From the NCBI RefSeq assembly GCF_000429665.1, contig NZ_AUCH01000014.1:1-64000 (forward strand): DNA of 64,000 nt. Direction: 5' to 3'. The stretch's first letter is position 1. The number at the start of each line of letters is the position of its first letter. Positions 42,432 through 50,301 of this stretch are shown here, piece by piece. The notes beneath the pieces were generated by a model, which was not told where the DNA came from, did not search any database, and saw nothing but the letters and a program-made list of their open reading frames with translations. The position numbers were made by a program, and so were the translations under genes. The stretch comes from Azovibrio restrictus DSM 23866. GTDB lineage: Bacteria > Pseudomonadota > Gammaproteobacteria > Burkholderiales > Rhodocyclaceae.

Positions 42432-43604
42432 TCAGCTGGCCCGGGCGGCACCGGCTTCCGGCCCGCGGCCCCGGAGCCCCCACCAGAGCAGGGGCAGCAA
42501 CAGCAGGGCGGCCTGGGCGCCCAGGCCCTGCAGGGTGGGGGCCACCCCCAGCCAGCTGATGTGGGGGAAGCCGGGCAGGTGGATGCTGGCAATCCAGCCG
42601 GCTGCCTGGAGTTCGACGATGGCCTGGCCCAGGAAGACCACGGAGAGCAGGTAGAGGAGCAGGGCCGTGCTGCCGAAGAACAGGTGGAAGGGCAGGCGCA
42701 GGGCCGCCAGGCGCATGACCAGGTAGAGGCCTGCCAGCAGCACCAGAGCGGTGGCGCAGCCGGCTGCCAGGGCCAGGCCCTGGCCCGGGGCCGAACCGGC
42801 CAGGGCCTGGTAGAACAGCACGGTTTCCGCTCCCTCCCGGTACACCGCCAGGCAGGCGGCGCCGCCCAGGGCCAGCAGGGAGCCCGTGCCCAGGGCCTGG
42901 TCCATCTGGCTGGCCACCCAGGCCTCCCAGCGCCGGGCTTCCCGCTTGGCGAACAGCCAGCAGCTCACGTAGAACAGCACGGCGGCGGCGGCCAGCATGG
43001 TCACCCCTTCCACCACCGCCAGGGGGGCGCCGATGGCCTGCAGGATGCTGCTCACGGCCCAGCCGGTGAGCAGGGACAGGGGAATGGCCAGGACCACCCC
43101 GGCATGGATCACCCAGACCTTGTCCGCCGCCCCCGCCCGGCGCAGGTAGGCCGCCAGGGCGCCCACCACCAGCATCGCTTCCACCCCTTCCCGGAGCAGG
43201 ATCAGCAGGGCCTTGAGGAACACCGAGAGGCTGCCGTCCTGTTCCTGGCCATAGTGTGTTCTCGCCTCTTCCAGCTTGTTCCGCAGCGCCTGCCAGGAGG
43301 CTGCCAGCCTGTCCCTGGGCACGCCGCGCATGGCGTTGCCGTTGAGGGCGCCGAACAGGACTTCCAGCTCGGTCTTCAGGCCCGGGTCCTTGATGCCCAG
43401 GTCCAGCTCCATGCCGGAGGCTTCGAAGATTTCGAAATAGAGGGCGGAAAATTCTCCCGCCGTGGCCAGGGGCCGGGCCGGGTCATAGGCGCTTACCGCC
43501 GCCTCGCCCCGCTCCAGGATGGCATCTATGGTGCCCGGGCCGTCGGTGGCTGCCTGCAGGGGCAGGGCGAAGCACAGGCAGAGGAAAAGCCAGAAGGGGC
43601 GCAT
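42432..43604 (-). CDS. FTR1-family iron permease with periplasmic N-terminal domain
   Basis: 390 residues from ATG 43604 with AAAGGAA upstream. Signal peptide (PFWLFLCLCFALPLQA), a periplasmic region of about 120 residues, then seven helices with two REXXE motifs, LREGVEAML and YREGAETVL, the iron-binding sites of FTR1/EfeU. It imports ferric iron, usually with a partner oxidase or periplasmic protein; none is adjacent except the cytochrome genes. It follows TgpA after ten bases. Confidence 0.9.
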   Translation of the reverse strand: MRPFWLFLCLCFALPLQAATDGPGTIDAILERGEAAVSAYDPARPLATAGEFSALYFEIFEASGMELDLGIKDPGLKTELEVLFGALNGNAMRGVPRDRLAASWQALRNKLEEARTHYGQEQDGSLSVFLKALLILLREGVEAMLVVGALAAYLRRAGAADKVWVIHAGVVLAIPLSLLTGWAVSSILQAIGAPLAVVEGVTMLAAAAVLFYVSCWLFAKREARRWEAWVASQMDQALGTGSLLALGGAACLAVYREGAETVLFYQALAGSAPGQGLALAAGCATALVLLAGLYLVMRLAALRLPFHLFFGSTALLLYLLSVVFLGQAIVELQAAGWIASIHLPGFPHISWLGVAPTLQGLGAQAALLLLPLLWWGLRGRGPEAGAARAS

Positions 43605-43614
43605 GGGGTTCCTT

Positions 43615-45792
43615 TCAGGTGTTTTGGCGGTCCGGGCCGGTATCGGCCATGACCAGGTTGTAGAGGCGGCGGGCGGCCGCCTGCAGGCGGACGGGGGCAT
43701 CGTCGCAGCCGGGGGCGTAGCGCCAGTCCGTATAGGCGCTGGCCAGGTCGGCCAGGGGGGCGGCCCACAGGGGACGGGCCTGGCCCACCCGGAGGGCGTA
43801 GTGGCGGGGGCATTCCCCGGGCCGGGGTCCCAGTCCCCGGGAGGCCAGCAGGCGGCAGAGCCGTTCCCAATGGCGCCGGGGCGGGGGCAGGCGGCGTAGT
43901 TCCCGCCAGCGCCCCAGGCCCAGTCCGGCCGCCAGAACCAGGGCGCTGCCCAGGGCCGCCAGGAGCAGCAGCCAGACCCAGGCCAGGCCGCCTCCCTGGC
44001 CGCCCAGCAGGGCCTGCTGGGTTTCTCCGTCCAGGCGGAAGATCCAGCGGCCCATGAACCGGCCCAGGTCCGGCCACTGCCAGCCGGTTCCGGGCGCCGC
44101 CGCCGGGGCCATGGCCTGGACCTGGAACTGGCCGGCCTGGGGGCCGGGGCCCTGTTCCTGCCGGGCCGGGGCCGCCGGTTTGGGTGGCGCCGCCGGGGCG
44201 GGCTGGGGCGCGGCCCGGGGTTTGGCGGCGCTGCCGGCGAAGCGTTCCGGGGCGATCAGATCCACCGGGTCCACCCGCTGCCAGCCCCTGGTTTCGTCCC
44301 AGATTTCCACCCAGGCATGGGCATGGCTGCGTTTGACCACCACGTAATCGGTGAGGGCCATCAGCTTGCCGCCCCGGTAGCCGGTCACCAGCCGGGCCGG
44401 GATGCCGGCGGCCCGCATCAGATAGACGAAGGTGCCGGCGTAGAGGTCGGCGTTGCCTTCCCGGCTGTCGAACCAGAAGCGGTCCAGGGCATCGGGCCCG
44501 GCCTGGAAGTCAAAGCGGTCCCGGAGCTTGTAATCCCCCTGGCCCAGGGGCCCCAGGGCCAGGCGCAGCAGGCGGGTCCGGTCCGGGGCGGCGGCCAGTT
44601 CGCGGCCCAGGGCCCGCAGCCGGGGATTACCCTCGGGAGGCAGGGCCAGGGCCCGCTGCCGCACCGGCTCGGCGAGCTGGCCGCCTCCTTCCCAATCCAG
44701 GTAGGAGGACAGCTCGTAGCTCATCTCCGTCTCCACCGGCCGGTGCGACAGGACCTGCCAGTCCGGCCCCACGAAGGATTCCGTGGTCAGGCTGGCGGGC
44801 AGATCCAGGCCATAGAGCCAGAGGCGCTCGTGGGGAGTGAGGCGGATCTTGTAGCGGACCTCCTGGTTTTTCCGCCGCAGGGTGTCGGTGAATTCCTGGA
44901 TGCGGCTCCAGCCCTGGCGCATGATGCTCCGCCCCTGGCTCTCGTAGGCCGGGTCCAGCCGCCACTCCTGCCCGTCGAAGTCGTAGTAGACCGGGCCGCG
45001 CCAGTAGAGCAGGCTGGTGGGGGGGACCCAGTGCTCGAACTCCGCCACCAGCACCGGCTGGCTTTCCCGCACCCCGGCCTGAGTCTGGCTCTGGCCCGGT
45101 TTCAGGCGGGTGGACACCCCCAGCCCCTGGCTGGACTTCTCCACCGAGAGAGACAGGGGCAGGCCGAAGCTCAGGCCGATGTCCCACAGGGGGCCGGGGA
45201 TGCGGGGGAAGAACAGGAACAGTACCGCGGTCATGGGCAGGGCCAGGCCCAGCCGCCCCAGGTTGCGACGTAGCAGGGACCAGGCCGGCGGGAATGGGGC
45301 GGCCGATGCCGGCGCCCCGGCGCCGGGCGCCAGGCTGGCCAGATCCAGTACCACCAGGAACAGCAGGGCCTGGAGCAGCAGCAGGGCCAGCCCCGTGCCC
45401 TCGCCCCACTGGAGCAGGCCGATGGCCCCGGCCACCAGGGCTCCGGCAGCCACCCCCACATATTCCCCGGGGCGCCGGGCCTCGGCCCATTTGAGCGCCA
45501 GTACCAGGAGCAGGCCGAGGCGCAGGGTGGGACTCTCCAGCCAGCCCCACTGCCAGCCCGCCAGCGCCAGGCTGAGACCCAGGAGACCCAGGCGCAGGGC
45601 GGCGCTCCAGGGCCGGGGGGGCAGCCGCCGGCTGACCAGGGCCAGGACCAGGGCCCCCCAGGCCGGCAGGGCCAGGGCGGGCAGCTGGCTGCCCAGGGCC
45701 GGGAGCAGGAGCAGCAGGCACCAGCCGGCCAGGGAAAGCCTGGGTAAAGCCAGGTCCGGCAAAGACCGGCGCGGCAGTGGCAGCCCTGTCAT
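43615..45792 (-). CDS. TgpA-type membrane transglutaminase-like protein lacking the catalytic Cys
   Basis: 725 residues: about six N-terminal helices (residues 20-210), a periplasmic transglutaminase-like domain (about 260-530), a helix near 615 (WVWLLLLAALGSALVLAAG) and a C-terminal DUF4129-like tail. His492 (HAHAWVE) and Asp508 (RVDPVDL) of the triad are kept, but the usual GFCEHYAS reads GNADLYAG, so the Cys position is Ala448. The codon (44449-44451) is plainly GCC. TgpA works with MoxR and DUF58 proteins, both present upstream. Start overlaps the GspG-like stop (TGATG). Confidence 0.85.
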   Translation of the reverse strand: MTGLPLPRRSLPDLALPRLSLAGWCLLLLLPALGSQLPALALPAWGALVLALVSRRLPPRPWSAALRLGLLGLSLALAGWQWGWLESPTLRLGLLLVLALKWAEARRPGEYVGVAAGALVAGAIGLLQWGEGTGLALLLLQALLFLVVLDLASLAPGAGAPASAAPFPPAWSLLRRNLGRLGLALPMTAVLFLFFPRIPGPLWDIGLSFGLPLSLSVEKSSQGLGVSTRLKPGQSQTQAGVRESQPVLVAEFEHWVPPTSLLYWRGPVYYDFDGQEWRLDPAYESQGRSIMRQGWSRIQEFTDTLRRKNQEVRYKIRLTPHERLWLYGLDLPASLTTESFVGPDWQVLSHRPVETEMSYELSSYLDWEGGGQLAEPVRQRALALPPEGNPRLRALGRELAAAPDRTRLLRLALGPLGQGDYKLRDRFDFQAGPDALDRFWFDSREGNADLYAGTFVYLMRAAGIPARLVTGYRGGKLMALTDYVVVKRSHAHAWVEIWDETRGWQRVDPVDLIAPERFAGSAAKPRAAPQPAPAAPPKPAAPARQEQGPGPQAGQFQVQAMAPAAAPGTGWQWPDLGRFMGRWIFRLDGETQQALLGGQGGGLAWVWLLLLAALGSALVLAAGLGLGRWRELRRLPPPRRHWERLCRLLASRGLGPRPGECPRHYALRVGQARPLWAAPLADLASAYTDWRYAPGCDDAPVRLQAAARRLYNLVMADTGPDRQNT

Positions 45793-46211
45793 CAGCGGCC
45801 TCCGTAGAGGTTCCAGACCACCACGTCATCCTGGCTTTCCACCCCGTCTGGCCCCAGGGAGAACAGCTCGTAGGTGTGGGCCTGGCCCGGGTAGCGGTAC
45901 TGGTAGGGACGGCCCCAGGGGTCCAGGGGCAGCTGCTTCAGGCTGCCTTCCCGGACCAGGGTTTCCAGGCCCTGGGCCGTGTCCGGCAGTTGCGGACGTT
46001 CCGGGACCGGCAGCAGCAGGGCGCTGCGCAGGGCACGCAGGTCGTCCCGGGCCTGGCTGTAGGCCAGGTCCCGGGCGTCCGGCAAGCCCTGGGCCAGCCA
46101 CAGGGCGGCGGCCAGGGTGGTCGCCAGGGGCAGGCCCAGGGCCAGGGTTTCCGCCAGGCTGGGCAGGCGGTGGCTGAGGTTGACGCTGTGCTTGAGGCGG
46201 TGGTCGTTCAT
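45792..46211 (-). CDS. GspG-like domain protein without prepilin signal
   Basis: 139 residues from ATG 46211. C-terminal part (LPLDPWGRPYQYRYPG, ELFSLGPDGVESQDDVVVWN) is the globular GspG/T2SSG domain, including its calcium-type loop. The N-terminus MNDHRLKHSVNLSHRLPSLAE followed by a hydrophobic helix lacks the G/F-T-L-I-E cleavage motif, so it would stay membrane-anchored and not be assembled like a pilin. It overlaps both neighbours (ATGA with the cytochrome, TGATG with TgpA). Confidence 0.78.
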   Translation of the reverse strand: MNDHRLKHSVNLSHRLPSLAETLALGLPLATTLAAALWLAQGLPDARDLAYSQARDDLRALRSALLLPVPERPQLPDTAQGLETLVREGSLKQLPLDPWGRPYQYRYPGQAHTYELFSLGPDGVESQDDVVVWNLYGGR

Positions 46212-47779
46212 GGTTGTTCCTTGACGGCCAGGCGCTGGCCCTGGGTGGCTACCGTGAGGCTGGCTTCTTGCAGCAGCACCGGGGGAATCACCGCATCCAC
46301 CCGGCCCAGGCCCTGGCGTTCGATGTTTTCCAGGATGTCCTGGAGGGCTAGGCGGTACCACAGCCGTACCTTGATCTGATAGGGACCGCCCGGGGCCAGG
46401 GGCAGGTGGTAATCGACCCGGTCGGTGGCTCCGGCGGGAATGGGCTTGCGGGGGTAGTGCAGGCGTTCCGCATCGAAGAGGATATGGCGCCGCTCCGGTT
46501 CCCCGGCGGTGTTGGTGATCTCCTTGATCCAGATCGGGGCAGCCGGGTCCACCTGCCCGGTGCGGGCATCGAAGGCGCCCTGGTGGAACAGGGACTGGCC
46601 CTGCTGGTCCAGCACCTCCACCTCCAGCCACATGTGCCGCTGATCCAGGGGGCCGGTGGGCAGGGCATGGCCGGCACCGACGTTCTTCACCCCCACCTGG
46701 AGTTGCAGGCCGCCGGGTTCCGGGTGGGCTGCAAGTCCCAGTTCGGCGGCTTCCCGCAGCAGGGCCAGGATGGCCCCGTGGGTGCGGCCCAGCTCCTGGT
46801 TGAACTGCTGCCGGTCGAAGAGCCGGTTGATGCCCGGTGGCGAACCGCCGCGCAGGGCGTTGAGCAGGGGGGCGGGCAGAGAGGTGTCGGCGAGCAGGTA
46901 GTTGTTGCCGACGAAACGGTGGGAAACGCTCCTGGCCGGCCGCTCTCCCCGCTTCAGGGCGGCCACGAAGGCGGCCGGGTCCCGGGACATGTGGCAGTCC
47001 TGGCACTGGATGCCTTGCCTGGCCCAGGGGGAGCGGCGCCATTCGTCGTAGGTGTCCTGCAGGTTCATGGGCTCCTGGCCGTGGACGCTGGTGGGACGGA
47101 TTTCCGTGTGGCAGGCGCCGCACAGGGCGCTGTCCTGCATCAGGGGCTGCTCCCGGGCGGCGCGCATGTCCCGGGCGTGGCGGGAGGGGGCGGCGGCCAG
47201 CAGGGCCGGGTGGCCGTAGCGGAACACCCCGTTGATGTCCAGCTCCAGGGCCCCGTTGCCCGCCAGGGGCTGGGCGTGATTGACCGTGTGGCAGACGATG
47301 CAGGAGGTGCCTTCCTCCAGGGCTTCGGTTTCCTGGACGCTGGTGACCGGGCTGACCAGGCCGGCCAGGGTGCCCAGGGGGTTGTGGCAGGCCTCGCACC
47401 AGCGCCCCTTTTCCAGGCCGTGGTGGCGGGCCGCCTGGGAGGCGGATTCGTTTTCCCGCACCGAGCTGTCGTAGATCAGGTCCTTGTCCGATATGGCGTG
47501 CAGGGAGGTGGCCCATTCCAGGGTTTCCTGCAGGTGGCATTCGCCGCAGCTGCGGGAATCGGGCACGGCCCGCCAGTTCAGCAGGCGGCCGTCGGGGGTG
47601 CTCAGCTCCCCCGGGTAAAAGGGATTGTCGGTGCCGAAGGGCAGACTGTAGTAGGGCATCTGCCGGGCCTGGTCCACCCCCAGGGCCGGACTGGGCGGCA
47701 GCAGCCAGGCCAGCAGCAGGAAGGCGCCCAGGGTCAGGCCCAGGAGCAGCAGAAAGCGCAGGGCGGGAATCCGGCTCAT
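46208..47779 (-). CDS. Membrane-anchored pentaheme cytochrome c
   Basis: 523 residues from ATG 47779 with AAGGAGCG upstream. N-terminal hydrophobic anchor (residues 8-28). Five CxxCH haem sites: residues 78-82, 128-132, 160-164, 220-224 and 259-263. The C-terminal half (from about 350) is haem-free beta-rich, with GAGHALPTGPLDQRHMW, a segment seen in other multihaem cytochromes of the cytochrome c554 type. It should carry electrons in the periplasm. Its start overlaps the stop of the cytochrome b-like gene, so the two make a quinol-to-periplasm module. Confidence 0.88.
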   Translation of the reverse strand: MSRIPALRFLLLLGLTLGAFLLLAWLLPPSPALGVDQARQMPYYSLPFGTDNPFYPGELSTPDGRLLNWRAVPDSRSCGECHLQETLEWATSLHAISDKDLIYDSSVRENESASQAARHHGLEKGRWCEACHNPLGTLAGLVSPVTSVQETEALEEGTSCIVCHTVNHAQPLAGNGALELDINGVFRYGHPALLAAAPSRHARDMRAAREQPLMQDSALCGACHTEIRPTSVHGQEPMNLQDTYDEWRRSPWARQGIQCQDCHMSRDPAAFVAALKRGERPARSVSHRFVGNNYLLADTSLPAPLLNALRGGSPPGINRLFDRQQFNQELGRTHGAILALLREAAELGLAAHPEPGGLQLQVGVKNVGAGHALPTGPLDQRHMWLEVEVLDQQGQSLFHQGAFDARTGQVDPAAPIWIKEITNTAGEPERRHILFDAERLHYPRKPIPAGATDRVDYHLPLAPGGPYQIKVRLWYRLALQDILENIERQGLGRVDAVIPPVLLQEASLTVATQGQRLAVKEQP

Positions 47780-48300
47780 GTCCGCTCCTTCCAGGGAAAG
47801 TGCAGGAGCAGCAGGCCCAGGCAGGCCAGGGTTGCCCCCTGGTGCAGGTCCAGGAGCAGGTACTGGCTGCCGTAGGGCAGGGTGACCGGCCGGCCGGCCA
47901 GGTAGGCCACGGCGGGGAGGGCGATGAGGAGGCCGCTGCCCAGGGCCAGGAGCAGGCTCCAGAGCAGTCCATGGCCCAGGAGCCGATGGCGCGCCACCGG
48001 CTCCTGCAAGGCGGCCGGCAGCAGACGCCAGGGCTGCAGCAGCAGGCCCAGGGGTTCCCGGCCGTCCTGGAGGTGGATGACGACGAAGGGCAGGAAGAAG
48101 ATGCCGGCCAGGACTCCGGCGCTCAGATGGGTGCACAGGGCCACCAGGATCAGGTGGTCATGGGGCGGGGAGAGCCAGAGCACCAGCCCGCTGGCGAGGC
48201 AGAGGGCGAGGCTGGCGATGCTGGCCTGGAGCAGGTGCCGGGCGGAGTCCCGGGTGCGCCAGACCAGGGTGGCGCTGGCAGGATTCGATGCTTGCAACAT
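47776..48300 (-). CDS. Four-helix membrane cytochrome b-like protein
   Basis: 174 residues from ATG 48300 with AGGGAGGT upstream. Four hydrophobic helices; helix 2 runs from THLSAG to VVIHLQ and helix 4 has DLHQGATLACLGLLLLHF with two His 14 apart, as in bis-His b-haem binding. No exact family named. Adjacent to the pentaheme cytochrome with ATGA overlap, so it is likely its membrane quinol-oxidising partner (inference). A 145-base gap separates it from DUF58, the only sizeable gap in the operon. Confidence 0.65.
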   Translation of the reverse strand: MLQASNPASATLVWRTRDSARHLLQASIASLALCLASGLVLWLSPPHDHLILVALCTHLSAGVLAGIFFLPFVVIHLQDGREPLGLLLQPWRLLPAALQEPVARHRLLGHGLLWSLLLALGSGLLIALPAVAYLAGRPVTLPYGSQYLLLDLHQGATLACLGLLLLHFPWKERT

Positions 48301-48445
48301 GTTGGTGTACCTCCCTGGATGGAGTCGGTTAAAGGACTTTCCGCCCGGCCGCAGGCGGGTCAGGAAAGAGGGCCTGGGGCGTGGCCGGCGCCGGGAGGGC
48401 CCCGCTTGCCGCTCCAGGGCCAGGTCAGGAACGGGTGGAAAGGCA

Positions 48446-49363
48446 TCACGGCTGTTCCGCCCCGTAGCCGGCCAGGGCTTCCAGGCAGCGCTGGCGTTGC
48501 CGGGGCCCCCGGCCCGGCGGGCAGCTCCATGCCCCCAGGCGCAGGCCGTACTCCCGGCCCTGGTGTTCCGCTTCCAGCACCTGGCCGGCCAGGCGGGAAA
48601 GCCGGGCCTCCAGGTCGCCGCTGGTCCGGGCCAGGTCCAGCCACAGGGTCTGGCCGCCCCGGCCGCCGTCGAAGCTGTTGACCGCCAGTTCTTCACGGCG
48701 GCTGAACACCCGCCAGTTGATGCGCCGGGGTGAGTCCCCCGGGGCATAGGGGCGCAGGCCCTGGAAATCGTCGGCTTCCTGGTGCCGGTGGGCCGGGTTC
48801 GGGCTCTCCCCGGGCAGGGCAGCCCCGGCTTCGGGCTGGGGATAGGCCCAGACCTGGAGCGGCGGCAGGGGCAGCCGGGCCTGCCAGAACCCCAGGGGGT
48901 AGGTGGAGCAGAGCTGCAGCGCGTCAATTTGCCGGCGGCCCCGGGGCGGGCAGGGCAGGCTGAGGCCCAGGCGCCCTGTCTGGTGCTCCGGGCTGGCCGT
49001 CTCGTTCAGGTCCAGGGCGGGGCCCAGGAACAGGGGGCGGCCCAGCCTGCCTCGCCCCTGGGCCAGGCGCAGTTGCCGGTGGCTGCGGCCGCTGCCGGGT
49101 AGGGGATGGCCGCCCAGTTCCAGCCGGCTGCCGGCAAAGCCGGCCAGGCCCGGGGCCGGCTGCCAGCCCAGCCCGGCCAGATTGCGCCAGCAGGACCAGG
49201 CGCCCTGGAGCCACAGGGAGAGAAGCAGGAAGGCCAGGAAGAACACCAGGTTGTTGCCGTAGTTGATGGCCGTGGCCAGCAGGGCCAGAACCGCCAGCAG
49301 GCAGCAGGCCCCCGTCAGGGTGGGGCGCAGCCGGGGGCGCATGGGGCGGAATTCCCGGAGCAT
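48446..49363 (-). CDS. DUF58 domain protein
   Basis: 305 residues. Two N-terminal helices (GACCLLAVLALLATAINYG and LVFFLAFLLLSLWLQG) anchor it; the signature is DFQGLRPYAPGDSPRRINWR near residue 200, with a vWA-like fold following. DUF58 proteins pair with MoxR ATPases and TgpA, thought to be a metal- and chaperone-linked unit for maturation of membrane or envelope complexes. The start overlaps the MoxR stop (TGATG). Confidence 0.9.
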   Translation of the reverse strand: MLREFRPMRPRLRPTLTGACCLLAVLALLATAINYGNNLVFFLAFLLLSLWLQGAWSCWRNLAGLGWQPAPGLAGFAGSRLELGGHPLPGSGRSHRQLRLAQGRGRLGRPLFLGPALDLNETASPEHQTGRLGLSLPCPPRGRRQIDALQLCSTYPLGFWQARLPLPPLQVWAYPQPEAGAALPGESPNPAHRHQEADDFQGLRPYAPGDSPRRINWRVFSRREELAVNSFDGGRGGQTLWLDLARTSGDLEARLSRLAGQVLEAEHQGREYGLRLGAWSCPPGRGPRQRQRCLEALAGYGAEQP

Positions 49364-50301
49364 CAGGGCAGGGGCACGGCGGCCAGCAGTTCGGCGGCGG
49401 CCCGCTCCGCTTCCCGGGCATCCCCCAGGCCCAGCCGGTGCAGGGCCACGGCGGGGAAGACTGCCTGCACGTCGCCGGGCAGCACGTGGTCGCGGCCGTC
49501 CAGCAGGGCCCAGGCCCGGGCTGCCGCCAGCAGGGCCTGGCTGCCCCGGGGGGACAGGCCGTAGCGCAGGCCGGCCCCGTGCCGGGTGTGTTCGGCCAGG
49601 GCCCGGACGTAGGCCAGCAGGGGCTCGGCGGCGTGAATGTCCCGGGCCAGGCGCTGTAGGGCCAGGAGGCGGGTTTCGTCCAGAGCCGGCGCCAGGTTTT
49701 CCAGCAGTTCCCGCCGGTCCTCGCCGCGCAGGATTTCCAGTTCTGCCGCCGCATCCGGATAGCCCAGGGAGAGCCGCATCAGGAAGCGGTCCAGCTGGGC
49801 CTCGGGCAGGGGGTTGGTGGACATCTGGTCCACCGGGTTCTGGGTGGCGATGACGAAGAAGGGCCGGGGCAGGGGACGGCTGCAGCCGTCGCTGCTCACC
49901 TGCTTCTCCTCCATGGCTTCCAGCAGGGCCGACTGGGTCTTGGGTGAAGCCCGGTTGATCTCGTCGGCCAGCAGCACCTGGGTGAAGATGGGGCCCGGAT
50001 GAAAAACGAAGCCCCCCTTGTCCCGGTCGAATACCGGCGCCCCGGTCAGGTCCCCGGGCAGCATGTCGCTGGTGAATTGCACCCGGTTGAAGCCCAGACC
50101 GGTGACCCGGGCCAGGGCGTGGGCCAGCACCGTCTTGCCCATGCCGGGCAGGTCTTCCAGGAGCAGATGGCCGCCGGCCACCAGGCAGGCCAGGGCGAGG
50201 CGGACGGCCTCCTCCTTGCCCAGGAGGATCTGCCCCACCCGCTGGCGGGCTGCGTTCAGGTCCGGGTGGGCAGGGAGGGGCGTGTTGGCGGGCTGGGTCA
50301 T
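49363..50301 (-). CDS. MoxR-family AAA+ ATPase
   Basis: 312 residues. Walker A DLPGMGKTVLA near residue 45, Walker B VLLADEINRASPKTQ, sensor 1 ATQNP and the C-terminal lid. MoxR proteins act as chaperones that help assembly of redox enzymes or envelope complexes together with DUF58/vWA partners. Here it is joined by ATGA overlap to the secretin gene, directly linking the pilus machine to the MoxR-DUF58-TgpA unit. Confidence 0.94.
   Translation of the reverse strand: MTQPANTPLPAHPDLNAARQRVGQILLGKEEAVRLALACLVAGGHLLLEDLPGMGKTVLAHALARVTGLGFNRVQFTSDMLPGDLTGAPVFDRDKGGFVFHPGPIFTQVLLADEINRASPKTQSALLEAMEEKQVSSDGCSRPLPRPFFVIATQNPVDQMSTNPLPEAQLDRFLMRLSLGYPDAAAELEILRGEDRRELLENLAPALDETRLLALQRLARDIHAAEPLLAYVRALAEHTRHGAGLRYGLSPRGSQALLAAARAWALLDGRDHVLPGDVQAVFPAVALHRLGLGDAREAERAAAELLAAVPLP

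Noticed and set aside
47780..48136. Upstream extension of the pentaheme cytochrome (Pro/Arg/Gly-rich)
   Set aside because: It is out-of-frame reading of the cytochrome b-like gene; ATG 47779 has AAGGAG and a signal anchor right after.
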